NCBI GenBank assembly: GCA_018647765.1
Contig: JABGSN010000057.1
Location: forward strand, 1 to 64,000
Direction: 5' to 3'
Length of the DNA stretch: 64,000 nucleotides
Origin: Oceanospirillaceae bacterium
GTDB taxonomy: Bacteria > Pseudomonadota > Gammaproteobacteria > Pseudomonadales > Balneatricaceae
Shown: piece by piece, positions 1 to 9,385 of the stretch
Position numbering within the stretch: position 1 is the stretch's first letter
How the letters are laid out: the number at the start of each line of letters is the position of its first letter
Made by a program: the position numbers and the translations under genes
The notes under the pieces: generated by a model
The model's input: the letters and a program-made list of their open reading frames with translations, nothing else
The model's database searches: none
Told to the model about the DNA's origin: nothing

Positions 1-900
1 ATTTTCAATTTGTAATAAATTGGTATTCAGCTGACGGTATTCGCCGTCTACTTTAACGCCTAGTTTTTCATACTGGGTCAACGATGTGGATATAGCGTGT
101 TCCAGTGATTTGGCATAGTTTTCCAAGTCGTTAAAACACAAACTCAATACCGACTGGACCTTGTTGCTATAACCCAAATCGCTCATACGTAATGAGGTGG
201 CATAGGGGCCGACCAAACTGTCGCCAGGGCCTTTTTCCAGATCAACATCGCGACCTTTCACAAAACTGGCATCCAGTGCCGGTGACGCTCCAAACAAGTA
301 CAGCAATATCCATGAGTGGCGGCGGAAGTTGCGGATTAAACCAAAATATTGACTGGAACGAAAATCGCACAGGCTTTGCTGGTCGCCTAATAGCTGCTGA
401 TAGGCGGGCCAAAAGTCGTCGGTGGGGGAGAAGTTGAAATGCAAACCGGCAATGGATTGCATGATTTTGCCATAGCGCCAAGCTAAACCCACGCGATAGG
501 TGTGCTTAAGTTGGCCAATATTGGAACGGCCAAACTCAGCAATACGAATATCGGCTTCGCCATCCAAATAACACGGCATGCTGGCAGGCCAAACATATTC
601 ACCCACGGTTTGCAGATGGCTGGCACTATAACTGTGTAATTGTTGCATGTAATCTAAGGCGGGTTCGGGCGCCGAAAACACTGGGGTAATGTATTCCAAC
701 AAGGCTTCAGAATAGTCGGTGGTGATGCTGCCGTGGGTTAGGGCCGAGCCGAGCGTCGCTGGATGATCGGCATGGCTAATACGCCCGCCCAAACCCACCC
801 GCAGGCCTTCTTTTTCAATACCACACTGTAAACTCGTTAGGGTAGCGGCTACCGGTGATTGTTGGATTTTAACTAATCGCTGTTGTAATTGAGTGGGCAT
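1..900 (-). CDS. gshA: Glutamate-cysteine ligase (partial, N-terminal 300 residues)
   Basis: First enzyme of glutathione synthesis, joining glutamate and cysteine with ATP in the cytoplasm. The minus-strand frame from the ATG ending at 900 stays open to the window edge and gives exactly 300 codons, so the C-terminal part (the E. coli enzyme has about 518 residues) lies outside. The N-terminus carries the family signature GIEKEGLRV around residues 23-31, followed by THGSITTDYSEALLEYITP, and a later block with FNFSPTDDFWPAYQQL; these are typical of the gammaproteobacterial GshA type. A TGGAG ribosome site lies about 8 bases upstream. It is downstream of tex on the same strand with a 115-base gap. 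The identity is secure; the gene end cannot be judged. Confidence 0.93.
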   Translation of the reverse strand, partial: MPTQLQQRLVKIQQSPVAATLTSLQCGIEKEGLRVGLGGRISHADHPATLGSALTHGSITTDYSEALLEYITPVFSAPEPALDYMQQLHSYSASHLQTVGEYVWPASMPCYLDGEADIRIAEFGRSNIGQLKHTYRVGLAWRYGKIMQSIAGLHFNFSPTDDFWPAYQQLLGDQQSLCDFRSSQYFGLIRNFRRHSWILLYLFGASPALDASFVKGRDVDLEKGPGDSLVGPYATSLRMSDLGYSNKVQSVLSLCFNDLENYAKSLEHAISTSLTQYEKLGVKVDGEYRQLNTNLLQIEN

Positions 901-1015
901 CTGCCGCTCCAGTTTATCTGTGTATTGTCACTGTGGAAATCAACACGAAGTGTAGCCTAATTTAGCTTCAATATGAGGCCTTTGCACGACCTTTACGTTG
1001 CATTAACGCCCCCAC

Positions 1016-3340
1016 TCAGCCACGCCCTTTAGCCCGTATTTGGGCTTCTTTGAGTTTTTGCGCCATGCTGCCCATCGCCACTTTTGCTACCGGTTTAGGC
1101 TGCTCTTTTTTACTCGGTCTGGCGGGTGTAGGTTGATCGTATTGGGTGGGTAATTCATCATCTAAACGCATGCTTAAACCGATACGCTTACGCGCCACGT
1201 CGATCTGCATGATTTTTACTTTCACAATGTCGCCAGCCTTCACTACCGAGTGTGTATCCTTTACGAACTGCTTCGATAATGCCGAAATATGCACCAAACC
1301 GTCTTGATGTACACCTAAATCGACAAATGCACCAAAATTAGTCACGTTACTAATCGTGCCTTCCATGAGCGCGCCTAGGATTAAATCTTTGATGCTTTCG
1401 ACGCCATCGGTCAATTTTGCCATACGAAATTCTGGCCGCGGATCTCGCCCTGGCTTTTGTAATTCAGCCAATAAATCTTGTACTGTTTGCGCCCCAAAAC
1501 TCTCACTTTGTAGCTGACTTACGCGAATTTTTTTGATTTGTTCGTTGCCAATCAGTTGGCTCACCTGCAATTTTAATTGACCGGCTACCTGATCAACCAA
1601 TGCATAAGCTTCAGGGTGAACCGAGGTGCCATCTAGCGGATTGTCGCCGCCACGAATGCGCAAAAATCCGGCCGCTTGCTCATATGCCTTGGCACCCAAG
1701 CGAGCCACCTTAAGCAATTGTTTACGGTTAGCAAAGGCGCCATTAAGCTCTCGATGCAAGACAATGTTTTCGGCCATGGTTTTGTTGAGGCCCGCCACTC
1801 GCTGTAACAAGGGCGCTGATGCCGTATTAAGGTCTACGCCCACATTGTTTACACAGTCTTCCACCACGTTATCCAAGCGCCGGGTGAGCTGCACTTGGCT
1901 GACATCATGTTGGTATTGGCCCACGCCAATGGCTTTGGGCTCAATTTTAACTAACTCAGCCAACGGATCCTGTAACCGCCGTGCGATAGACACCGCGCCC
2001 CGGTAGCTCACGTCTAGGTCGGGAAATTCTGCTGCAGCAAGGGCCGAAGCAGAGTAAATTGAGGCCCCAGCCTCACTCACAATAATACGCTGTAATGGTT
2101 GGTCGCCTAAGCGCGCTTGCACTTCTTTAACTAACTTGTCGGTCTCTCGCGATCCGGTGCCATTGCCGATCGCCACCAAGGCAATATGGTAGGTTTGGCA
2201 CCAGTGGACTAACAACTCCAAGGCGGCCTGCCACTTTTTGTGGGGCACATGGGGAAAGATTGTTTCGCTAGCCAACAACTTGCCGGTTGCATCCACCACC
2301 ACGGCTTTAACACCAGTGCGTAAGCCTGGGTCGAGGCCGAGGGTTATCTTGTCACCGGCCGGGGCCGCCAGCAACAAATCTTTTAGGTTATTAGCAAACA
2401 CTCCAATCGCATTGTCTTCGGAGGCCTCCCTAACACGGGTGATCAACGCGGTTTCTAATTGACTGGCCAACTTGACCCGCCAGGTCCAACGCACCACCTC
2501 ATTCAGCCAGCTATCCGCCGGCCTGCCTTGATCTTTAATTAACCAATAGGCTGCAACTTTAGATTCAAACGGTAAGTGTTCGTTGACCGACCACACCACA
2601 GTGGCTTGCAAAAAACCTTCATTGCGGCCCCGCAATATCGCTAAGGCACGGTGCGACGGAATAGTATTAAGCGCTTCTTGGAAGTCAAAATAGTCTTGGA
2701 ATTTAGCCGCTTCTTGCTGCTTGCCTTCAACCACCTGCACCTGCCACTTGGCTTCTTGCCAGCCCATTACTCGCAGCGCTTCTAACAAATCGGCCGCCAA
2801 ACTAAAACGCTCCATCAGAATCTGTTTAGCGCCATCCAAAGCATCCTTGACGGTGTCGATATTGGCTTGGGCGTTGAGAAAGGATTGCGCGCTTTGCTCT
2901 GGCACTAAACTGGGGTTTTGATAAAGCGCGTCTGCCAATGGTTTTAAGCCCGCTTCAATGGCAATTTGAGCCTTAGTACGACGCTTGGTTTTGTAGGGCA
3001 GGTACAGGTCTTCAAGCCTAGTTTTGCTGTCGGCGGCGTCAATCGAAGCGGCTAGCTTTGGCGTGAGTTTTTGCTGCTTAGTAATGCTCTCCAGTATGCT
3101 CTGGCGGCGGGCATTAAGCTCGCGCAGATAACCGAGGCGATCTTCCAGTGTGCGCAACTGAGTATCATCCAGTACACCCGTCGCCTCTTTACGGTAACGC
3201 GCAATAAAAGGCACGGTAGACCCTTCGTCGAGCAATTTGATGGCGGCGTCCACCTGCCAGTTTTGCACGGCAAGTTCGGTAGCAATTTGTTGGGCAATCA
3301 CGGTTGGGCAATCCTTTTTGATCAGCAGCTTAGCCTTCAT
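1016..3340 (-). CDS. tex: Tex-family RNA-binding transcription accessory protein
   Basis: Tex proteins are cytoplasmic nucleic-acid-binding factors linked to transcription. At 774 residues the length is normal. Seen in order: an N-terminal helical Tex region, a YqgF/RNase H-like domain starting near residue 330 (LGLDPGLRTGVKAVVVD), a helix-hairpin-helix region (VGVDLNTASAPLLQRVAGL), and a C-terminal S1 RNA-binding domain near residues 650-720 (TISNVTNFGAFVDLG, then DGLVHIS). The tail is Lys/Pro/Arg rich and ends in RAKGRG, common in this family. The ATG ending at 3340 has an AGGTGG-like ribosome site. It stands between pckA, with a terminator between them, and gshA. Confidence 0.95.
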   Translation of the reverse strand: MKAKLLIKKDCPTVIAQQIATELAVQNWQVDAAIKLLDEGSTVPFIARYRKEATGVLDDTQLRTLEDRLGYLRELNARRQSILESITKQQKLTPKLAASIDAADSKTRLEDLYLPYKTKRRTKAQIAIEAGLKPLADALYQNPSLVPEQSAQSFLNAQANIDTVKDALDGAKQILMERFSLAADLLEALRVMGWQEAKWQVQVVEGKQQEAAKFQDYFDFQEALNTIPSHRALAILRGRNEGFLQATVVWSVNEHLPFESKVAAYWLIKDQGRPADSWLNEVVRWTWRVKLASQLETALITRVREASEDNAIGVFANNLKDLLLAAPAGDKITLGLDPGLRTGVKAVVVDATGKLLASETIFPHVPHKKWQAALELLVHWCQTYHIALVAIGNGTGSRETDKLVKEVQARLGDQPLQRIIVSEAGASIYSASALAAAEFPDLDVSYRGAVSIARRLQDPLAELVKIEPKAIGVGQYQHDVSQVQLTRRLDNVVEDCVNNVGVDLNTASAPLLQRVAGLNKTMAENIVLHRELNGAFANRKQLLKVARLGAKAYEQAAGFLRIRGGDNPLDGTSVHPEAYALVDQVAGQLKLQVSQLIGNEQIKKIRVSQLQSESFGAQTVQDLLAELQKPGRDPRPEFRMAKLTDGVESIKDLILGALMEGTISNVTNFGAFVDLGVHQDGLVHISALSKQFVKDTHSVVKAGDIVKVKIMQIDVARKRIGLSMRLDDELPTQYDQPTPARPSKKEQPKPVAKVAMGSMAQKLKEAQIRAKGRG

Positions 3341-3389
3341 TTATGGAGCCACCTGCTACTTTTTAAAGGGTCGGAGATAGACACATACA

Positions 3390-3415
3390 AAAAAGGCCCC
3401 GTGAGGAGCCTTTTT
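3390..3415 (-). terminator. Rho-independent terminator of pckA
   Basis: Arms AAAAAGGC and GCCTTTTT enclose two further G-C pairs, one mismatch and a GTGA tetraloop. On the minus strand the stem ends in a T-run about 27 bases after the pckA stop codon. The A/T flanks are symmetrical, so it could act in both directions, but only pckA reads into it. Confidence 0.85.
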
Positions 3416-3441
3416 GAAAACCAATCGACACCAGTCGCCGT

Positions 3442-4992
3442 TTAGCTTTGTTTTGGTCCAGCATTAACGATGTCTTCTGAAACGCTGAATCGTTTGAAGT
3501 TTTCGTTAAACTTACCAATCAAAACAGCCGCTTCTGCATCGTATGCCGCTTGGTCTTGCCAAGTGTTACGTGGGTTAAGCAAATAGCTGTCTACGCCCTC
3601 TAGGGTCGTCGGTACGTCTACGTTGAGGCCGTCTAGGTGCTGTGTTGCTGCTTCAGCAATGTTACCGCGTTGAATGGCAGAAATAATGGCACGGGTAGTA
3701 GGAATACTAAACCGCTTGCCAGTACCGTATGCGCCACCAGTCCAACCTGTATTAACTAGGTAAACTTTGCTGCCAAACTCTTCTACACGCTTCATCAATA
3801 ACTCAGCGTAAACGCCTGCAGGGCGGGGGAAGAAAGGGGCGCCAAAACAGGTAGAGAAGGTAGAGCGAATAGCCGCACTAGAACCCATTTCTGTAGAACC
3901 AACCAAAGCGGTATAGCCACTTAAAAAGTGATACGCGGCAGCCTCTTTAGACAAGATAGACACAGGCGGTAAAACACCGGTTAAGTCACAAGTTAAGAAG
4001 ATAATGGCTTCTGGCTCGCCTGCCAAGTTTTTCTTGGTGCGCTTTTCGATGTGCTCTAGCGGATAAGCACAACGGCCGTTTTCGGTGATGTCAGTGTTGT
4101 CGTAGTCAGCTTCTTTGCTGTCTTCGTCTAACCATACGTTTTCGACGATCGCGCCAAACCGAATCGCATCCCAAATGATAGGCTCATTTTTCTTGCTTAG
4201 GTTAATGGTCTTGGCGTAGCAACCGCCTTCGATGTTAAATACTACGCCCTTGCCCCAGCCGTGCTCGTCGTCACCAATGAGGTAACGATCTGGGTCGGCA
4301 GAAAGGGTGGTTTTTCCGGTGCCAGACAAACCAAAGAACAATGTGGTTTTGCCGTCATCGCCTACGTTTGCAGAGCAGTGCATTGGCAATACGTCTTTAG
4401 CAGGCAACAAGAAGTTCTGTACCGAGAACATGGCCTTTTTCATTTCGCCGGCGTAACGCATGCCCGCAAGCATAACTTTACGCTTGGCAAAGTTAATCAT
4501 CACACAGCCATCACTGTTAGTGCCGTCACGCTCTGGCTGACATTCAAAGTTGGCAACGTTTAAAATCTGCCATTCATCTTTACCGGCTGCATTGTATTCT
4601 TTTGGGACGATAAATAGATTTTGGCCAAACAAGTTCTGCCAAGCCGTTTGCGTGGTCATTTGAATGGGGATGTAATGATCGCGGTCGGCGCCCACATGAA
4701 CACTGGCAACATACTTGTCTTGGCCGACTAATGAGGCTTCTACACGATCCCACAAGGCATCAAATACTTCAGGAGAGACTGGGCGGTTTACTGCACCCCA
4801 CTCAATGTCGTCTGCAGTGCTAGGTTCTTGTACTACAAAGCGGTCTAACGGAGAGCGACCTGTACGCGCGCCGGTAATTACGTTGAGTGCGCCAGTGTTG
4901 GCCAAAGTACCTTCGCCGTTAGCAATGGCCTTTTGGATCAAGCTAGCAGGAGAAAGTTGGGTGAATGTGGTGCCAGTATCAGCAGCGTTCAT
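3442..4992 (-). CDS. pckA: Phosphoenolpyruvate carboxykinase (ATP)
   Basis: Converts oxaloacetate and ATP to PEP, CO2 and ADP: the entry step of gluconeogenesis from TCA intermediates. The 516-residue protein has the ATP-type P-loop GLSGTGKTT at residues 221-229, the metal/ADP motif DDEHGW at 241-246, the substrate segment [12 protein letters not shown] near residue 41, and [14 protein letters not shown] in the C-terminal third. The length fits the ATP-dependent, not the GTP-dependent, family. It is followed by its own terminator and preceded by a 153-base leader before hslO; the order pckA-hslO-hslR resembles E. coli. In this window it complements mdh and the C4/C5-acid systems, which all produce malate or oxaloacetate. 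Confidence 0.97.
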   Translation of the reverse strand: MNAADTGTTFTQLSPASLIQKAIANGEGTLANTGALNVITGARTGRSPLDRFVVQEPSTADDIEWGAVNRPVSPEVFDALWDRVEASLVGQDKYVASVHVGADRDHYIPIQMTTQTAWQNLFGQNLFIVPKEYNAAGKDEWQILNVANFECQPERDGTNSDGCVMINFAKRKVMLAGMRYAGEMKKAMFSVQNFLLPAKDVLPMHCSANVGDDGKTTLFFGLSGTGKTTLSADPDRYLIGDDEHGWGKGVVFNIEGGCYAKTINLSKKNEPIIWDAIRFGAIVENVWLDEDSKEADYDNTDITENGRCAYPLEHIEKRTKKNLAGEPEAIIFLTCDLTGVLPPVSILSKEAAAYHFLSGYTALVGSTEMGSSAAIRSTFSTCFGAPFFPRPAGVYAELLMKRVEEFGSKVYLVNTGWTGGAYGTGKRFSIPTTRAIISAIQRGNIAEAATQHLDGLNVDVPTTLEGVDSYLLNPRNTWQDQAAYDAEAAVLIGKFNENFKRFSVSEDIVNAGPKQS

Positions 4993-5145
4993 GTATCAAT
5001 ACCTTTGAATATCAAAAGCTTCCAGCCAATTATGAATGGAAGCGTCGTCGGGCCTACGCCTTGCGGCGAAAATTGAGGCTGGATTATGCCAGAACGTCGG
5101 CCAAAAAGCCAAAATACGGCCCATTGATTTCACTAATAGCGCGTT

Positions 5146-6051
5146 CTAATGCAGCGCTGGACTCGCGTTTTCCACTGTAGGTGAGGGTTCGAGCAGCAAG
5201 TAACAGTCAACTTTATCAAAACTATAATGCTTGTTACAAAAATGACAGTCTATCACAATAGCGTCCTGCTCCTGTAGAATCGCCTCGACCTCAGCCTTAC
5301 CCAAGCCCACAATGGCCTTACCGCAGCGCTCTTGGCTACAGTCACATTGATGCTCTACAGGCCTAGGATTGAACACTTTTACTTGCTGCTCATGAAACAG
5401 TCGATGCAATACTTGGTCGGCAGGTAATTGACTCAATTCCCCGGCAGTGAGGGTAGCGGCCAAAGCATGCACCAACTCCCAATCTGAGTCTGCTTGGGCT
5501 TCATCGGTGATGGTATTAGGTAACCGCTGTAGCATAAAGCCAGCGATACCGTGGGCATTACTGACTAACTGGATGTGCGTAGGCAGTTGCTCCGATTGAT
5601 AAAAATAGCTTTCTATACAACCCGCCAAGCTTGCTTCGTCCATGGTGACAATGCCTTGATAGCGCTGACCTTGCTCGGGTTCGATGGTAATGATGAGGCG
5701 ACCTTGTGCCGCCAAGTCTACAAAACTGGCTGTGGCGTCAATAGACTCGTCAAATTGGGCCAAGCCTTTCACTCGAAACGGCTGATCAGCATCATCACTG
5801 GTCTGGCGGCACTCAGCCACCATCATTTTGATCGGCCCTGAGCCACGAATTTGCACACTCAAGCGCCCTCGTAACTTTAAATTTGCACTGAGCAAACACG
5901 AAACGATGAACATCTCGGTCAGTAAGTTAGCGATAGGGGTAGGGTAATTTTGTTGTTGCAGCAGGGTGTCTACTCCTTGATCTAGCCGCAGGTGTACGCC
6001 GCGAATATCCATGTTGGTAAACATGAAGCCCTGCATTAAATCTTTAGTCAT
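5146..6051 (-). CDS. hslO: Hsp33 redox-regulated molecular chaperone
   Basis: Cytoplasmic holdase activated by oxidation: four cysteines bind zinc when reduced and form disulfides under stress. The 301-residue protein shows the C-terminal redox switch: C236-x-C238 and C269-x-x-C272, matching the family's CxC/CxxC arrangement. The N-terminal part has the Hsp33 fold signature, including LRGRLSVQIRGSGPIKMMVAE. It lies 66 bases downstream of hslR in the same orientation, as in E. coli, so the two probably share a transcript. No odd features. Confidence 0.95.
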   Translation of the reverse strand: MTKDLMQGFMFTNMDIRGVHLRLDQGVDTLLQQQNYPTPIANLLTEMFIVSCLLSANLKLRGRLSVQIRGSGPIKMMVAECRQTSDDADQPFRVKGLAQFDESIDATASFVDLAAQGRLIITIEPEQGQRYQGIVTMDEASLAGCIESYFYQSEQLPTHIQLVSNAHGIAGFMLQRLPNTITDEAQADSDWELVHALAATLTAGELSQLPADQVLHRLFHEQQVKVFNPRPVEHQCDCSQERCGKAIVGLGKAEVEAILQEQDAIVIDCHFCNKHYSFDKVDCYLLLEPSPTVENASPALH

Positions 6052-6117
6052 GGTGGTCTTTGGCCTGGTCTATGGTGTCGTTCAAGAACGCTAATGTGTC
6101 GCTAAGCCTATTGTAAG

Positions 6118-6525
6118 CTATAACTGATTTTGCTCAAACCGTGTTTGGTCTCGGCGCTGTTTTTTTGTCGGGCGGCCTTCAGAAATACTGGTTTGACCCA
6201 TGGCTTTACGACCGGCCACTAGGTCGGTGCGGGCTTTTTCGCTGGCTGCCGTCTCGGCATACATTAAGGCGGCTTCGGGGGCGCCACGACGACTGGCCGA
6301 TAGTCCCTGAACAACAATTGTTTTTTCCTCAAAACCTTGGCGGATAGTCATCTTCGCATGCAATTCTACAACTCGGCTGCATTTTCCTTTGGCGCCTTGA
6401 TAGTGCACCTTGCCGCCTTCTATGGCCTGCTTAGCCAAGGCCCGAGTTCTAAAAAAGCGTGCGGCCCATAACCACTTATCCAGCCTCACTTTATCATCAC
6501 TGGTTTTGCCGAGTTTATTACCCAT
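6118..6525 (-). CDS. hslR: Hsp15, ribosome-associated heat-shock RNA-binding protein
   Basis: Hsp15 binds free 50S subunits carrying a stalled peptidyl-tRNA and helps recycle them. The 135-residue protein has an S4 RNA-binding domain at residues 14-70 (VRLDKWLWAARFFRTRALA, then GGKVHYQG) and a basic C-terminal tail (RPTKKQRRDQTRFEQ), the usual Hsp15 layout. It is directly upstream of hslO and divergent from trxB, with 116 bases between the start codons. Confidence 0.93.
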   Translation of the reverse strand: MGNKLGKTSDDKVRLDKWLWAARFFRTRALAKQAIEGGKVHYQGAKGKCSRVVELHAKMTIRQGFEEKTIVVQGLSASRRGAPEAALMYAETAASEKARTDLVAGRKAMGQTSISEGRPTKKQRRDQTRFEQNQL

Positions 6526-6562
6526 ACTGGTGACCCTTTATTTCATCCATTGATGACATAAA

Positions 6563-7592
<1,030 letters not shown>

Positions 7593-7603
7593 AAACACTA
7601 GGA

Positions 7604-7637
7604 ATGGCCGCAGCTTTAAATGTACAATGGCGGCCAT
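7604..7637 (+). terminator. Hairpin between trxB and the PuuD-like gene
   Basis: Perfect 8-base arms ATGGCCGC and GCGGCCAT with an 18-base loop, 12 bases past the trxB stop. There is no T-run on either side, so it may be a weak or Rho-assisted terminator or an mRNA-stabilising stem. Confidence 0.4.
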
Positions 7638-7673
7638 CACCCTAAATTACAATAACTCACAGAGAGGCACACT

Positions 7674-8300
7674 ATGGAATTCTTAGGATTCTTATTCCGT
7701 TGGTCACACTTGCTATTCGGCATTGCTTGGATCGGCATGTTGTTCTACTTTAACTTCGTACAAGGCGGCTATTTTAAGCAGGCCAGTGCAGAAGGCTTAG
7801 CAGACGCTAAAGCCAAACTAGCACCTAGTGCTTTGTGGTGGTTCCGTTGGGGTGCCATGGGCACATTCCTAACTGGCGCAATCATGCTCTTCACCGTTCC
7901 TTCTGCGGTAAGCAACTACATTTGGATCGGTTCTTTGTTCGGCACCTTAATGTTCTTAAACGTTTGGTTAATTATCTGGCCTAACCAAAAGATTGCACTA
8001 GGCATGGTAGAAGGCGACGGCCCTGCAGCTGGCGCTAAAGCATTGCTGGCTTCACGCCACAACGTTTTGTTTTCTGCGCCTATGGCGTTTTGTATGTTGG
8101 CATCTGGTCACGGCGGCATGGGCGGCTGGGCTGCGGTTGATTGGAGCGCGACTTCAATGATCGTTATGCTAGCACTTGTTGCAGCACTAGAAGCTAACGC
8201 AATTGTTGGTAAGCAGGGTCCTTTGACTACTGTTAAGGGAGTAATTCACAGCTCTTTAGCCCTTACTGCGGTAATGGTATTGGTATTTAACTTCCTATAA
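7674..8300 (+). CDS. PuuD/DUF989-like integral membrane protein
   Basis: 208-residue, strongly hydrophobic protein with about five to six membrane segments (residues 7-29, 58-77, 83-101, 125-145, 155-172 and 189-207). The start MEFLGFLFRWSHLLFGIAWIG and the segment with HNVLFSAPMAFCMLASG resemble the membrane domain of the urate hydroxylase PuuD family. The cytochrome c domain found at the C-terminus of the experimentally known PuuD is absent (no CxxCH), and no purine genes are nearby, so urate oxidation should not be assumed. Conserved His residues in the first and fourth helices could bind heme. An AGAGAGG ribosome site precedes the ATG. A strong terminator follows. Confidence 0.6.
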   Translation: MEFLGFLFRWSHLLFGIAWIGMLFYFNFVQGGYFKQASAEGLADAKAKLAPSALWWFRWGAMGTFLTGAIMLFTVPSAVSNYIWIGSLFGTLMFLNVWLIIWPNQKIALGMVEGDGPAAGAKALLASRHNVLFSAPMAFCMLASGHGGMGGWAAVDWSATSMIVMLALVAALEANAIVGKQGPLTTVKGVIHSSLALTAVMVLVFNFL

Positions 8301-8322
8301 ACGGACGTTAAATAGCAGACAT

Positions 8323-8352
8323 AAAAAAGCCCAGTTTTAACTGGGCTTTTTT
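8323..8352 (+). terminator. Rho-independent terminator after the PuuD-like gene
   Basis: Perfect stem GCCCAGTT / AACTGGGC with a two-base loop, flanked by six A and six T. It lies 22 bases past the stop and is symmetrical, so it may also stop transcripts arriving from the minus strand. Confidence 0.93.
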
Positions 8353-8376
8353 AATGGTTATCCCACCAAATTTGAG

Positions 8377-8483
8377 GCGTCCATCCTAGACGCGAGTACA
8401 TCCTGTAGACTCCATGTCCTTCCCTGTCAGCCTACATAGCAAGCTACTAAGCTAACAACGCTCCTTCACGTGTAAGATACACG
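8377..8483. repeat. Chain of short hairpins in a convergent intergenic region
   Basis: Several small inverted repeats follow each other: GCGTC-7-GACGC (8377-8393), GAGTAC-5-GTAGACTC with a two-base bulge (8394-8412), TAGC-2-GCTA (8437-8446) and CGTGTA-3-TACACG (8469-8483). The first two share the loop core ATCCT, and TCCATGTCC follows, giving an echo-like pattern that suggests a dispersed repeat element. No second copy was noticed in this window. It lies between two converging genes and contains no open frame of note. Confidence 0.45.
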
Positions 8484-8556
8484 CATGGGACTAGGAAAAA
8501 TTCTGAGTTTTGCTTGTTTTTTCACTTATTTTAACATTTCTGCTAAAAAAACTAGC

Positions 8557-9231
8557 TTACTGACCAATTTTTATCAGTTCAACTTCAAATATAAGCGCAT
8601 CGTTAGGCCCAATCATCTGGCCAGCACCTTGGGTTCCGTACGCTAAGTCTGGGTGAATAAAGAACTTGAACTTAGAACCTACACGCATTAACTGTACGCC
8701 TTCGGTCCAGCCTGCAATCACGCCGTTTAACGGAAATTGTGCTGGTTCGCCACGATCAACAGAGCTATCAAACACTTGACCGTCCATAGTGGTGCCATGG
8801 TAGTGCACTGTCACGGTATCCGTTGCTGCGGGCATTGCACCGTCGCCTTCAGCCAAAATTTGGTACTGTAGGCCAGTCTTGGTGACTTGAACGCCTTCGT
8901 TTTGTGCATTTTCAGCCAAATAAGCTTCACTGTTATTCAGTGCGCCCTCAAACTTAGCAGACGCTGCTTTTTGCTGGTATGCCTGTACAGCAGACACTGC
9001 TTCTTGCTGATTAACTAACGTTTTTTGTCCTAAATAGCTGGCATTAAAACCTTCTACAAACGCTTCTAAGTTAAGGTTATCAAAATCGTTAGCCAGCTGG
9101 CCAGCCACTAAAGTGCCTAAGCTGTAGCTCACTTTTTGTTCGGCATTGTCTAAATCAATTTCAGCGGCGGCTGGGGTTGCGGCTAGGCCAATAGCACTGG
9201 TAACAGCCAAACGACTAATCATGGTTTTCAT
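8557..9231 (-). CDS. Periplasmic FKBP-type peptidyl-prolyl cis-trans isomerase (Mip/FkpA-like)
   Basis: Accelerates proline isomerisation during folding of exported proteins. The 224-residue protein begins with a signal peptide (MKTMISRLAVTSAIGLAATP, likely cleaved after AAA near residue 23). Residues 25-110 match the helical dimerisation domain of Mip/FkpA proteins (KVSYSLGTLVAGQL). The C-terminal FKBP domain covers about residues 135-224, with VTVHYHGTTMDGQVFDSS, GVIAGWTEGVQLM and a final IFEVELIKI. A fairly good promoter lies upstream. Whether it is best named FkpA, FklB or Mip cannot be settled here. Confidence 0.92.
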   Translation of the reverse strand: MKTMISRLAVTSAIGLAATPAAAEIDLDNAEQKVSYSLGTLVAGQLANDFDNLNLEAFVEGFNASYLGQKTLVNQQEAVSAVQAYQQKAASAKFEGALNNSEAYLAENAQNEGVQVTKTGLQYQILAEGDGAMPAATDTVTVHYHGTTMDGQVFDSSVDRGEPAQFPLNGVIAGWTEGVQLMRVGSKFKFFIHPDLAYGTQGAGQMIGPNDALIFEVELIKIGQ

Positions 9232-9288
9232 GGGGTTTCCTTAATAATGGGTTAATGCCAAACGTTGCTTCTATTTAGCGTGGGCCAT

Positions 9289-9317
9289 AGCATATATAAG
9301 ACTTATTAACGAAGCAA
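9289..9317 (-). promoter_or_regulatory. Probable sigma-70 promoter of the FKBP gene
   Basis: On the minus strand TTGCTT (9317-9312) and TATGCT (9294-9289) are separated by exactly 17 bases, about 58 bases ahead of the start codon. Seen by eye; not tested. Confidence 0.5.
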
Positions 9318-9385
9318 AAGTATTTCCATTTCTTTACCTTTGTTTATTCCGACGGCCGCGGTTGCCTGTGGTATCATCCGCCGCC

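Noticed and set aside
192-481. Open frames on both strands inside the first 900 bases
   Set aside because: They overlap the strong gshA frame, which has recognisable protein motifs; the short frames have no ribosome site or known motif.
1626-3445. Several plus-strand frames opposite tex
   Set aside because: Low-complexity translations (Ser/Ala/Arg rich) typical of shadows of a coding strand.
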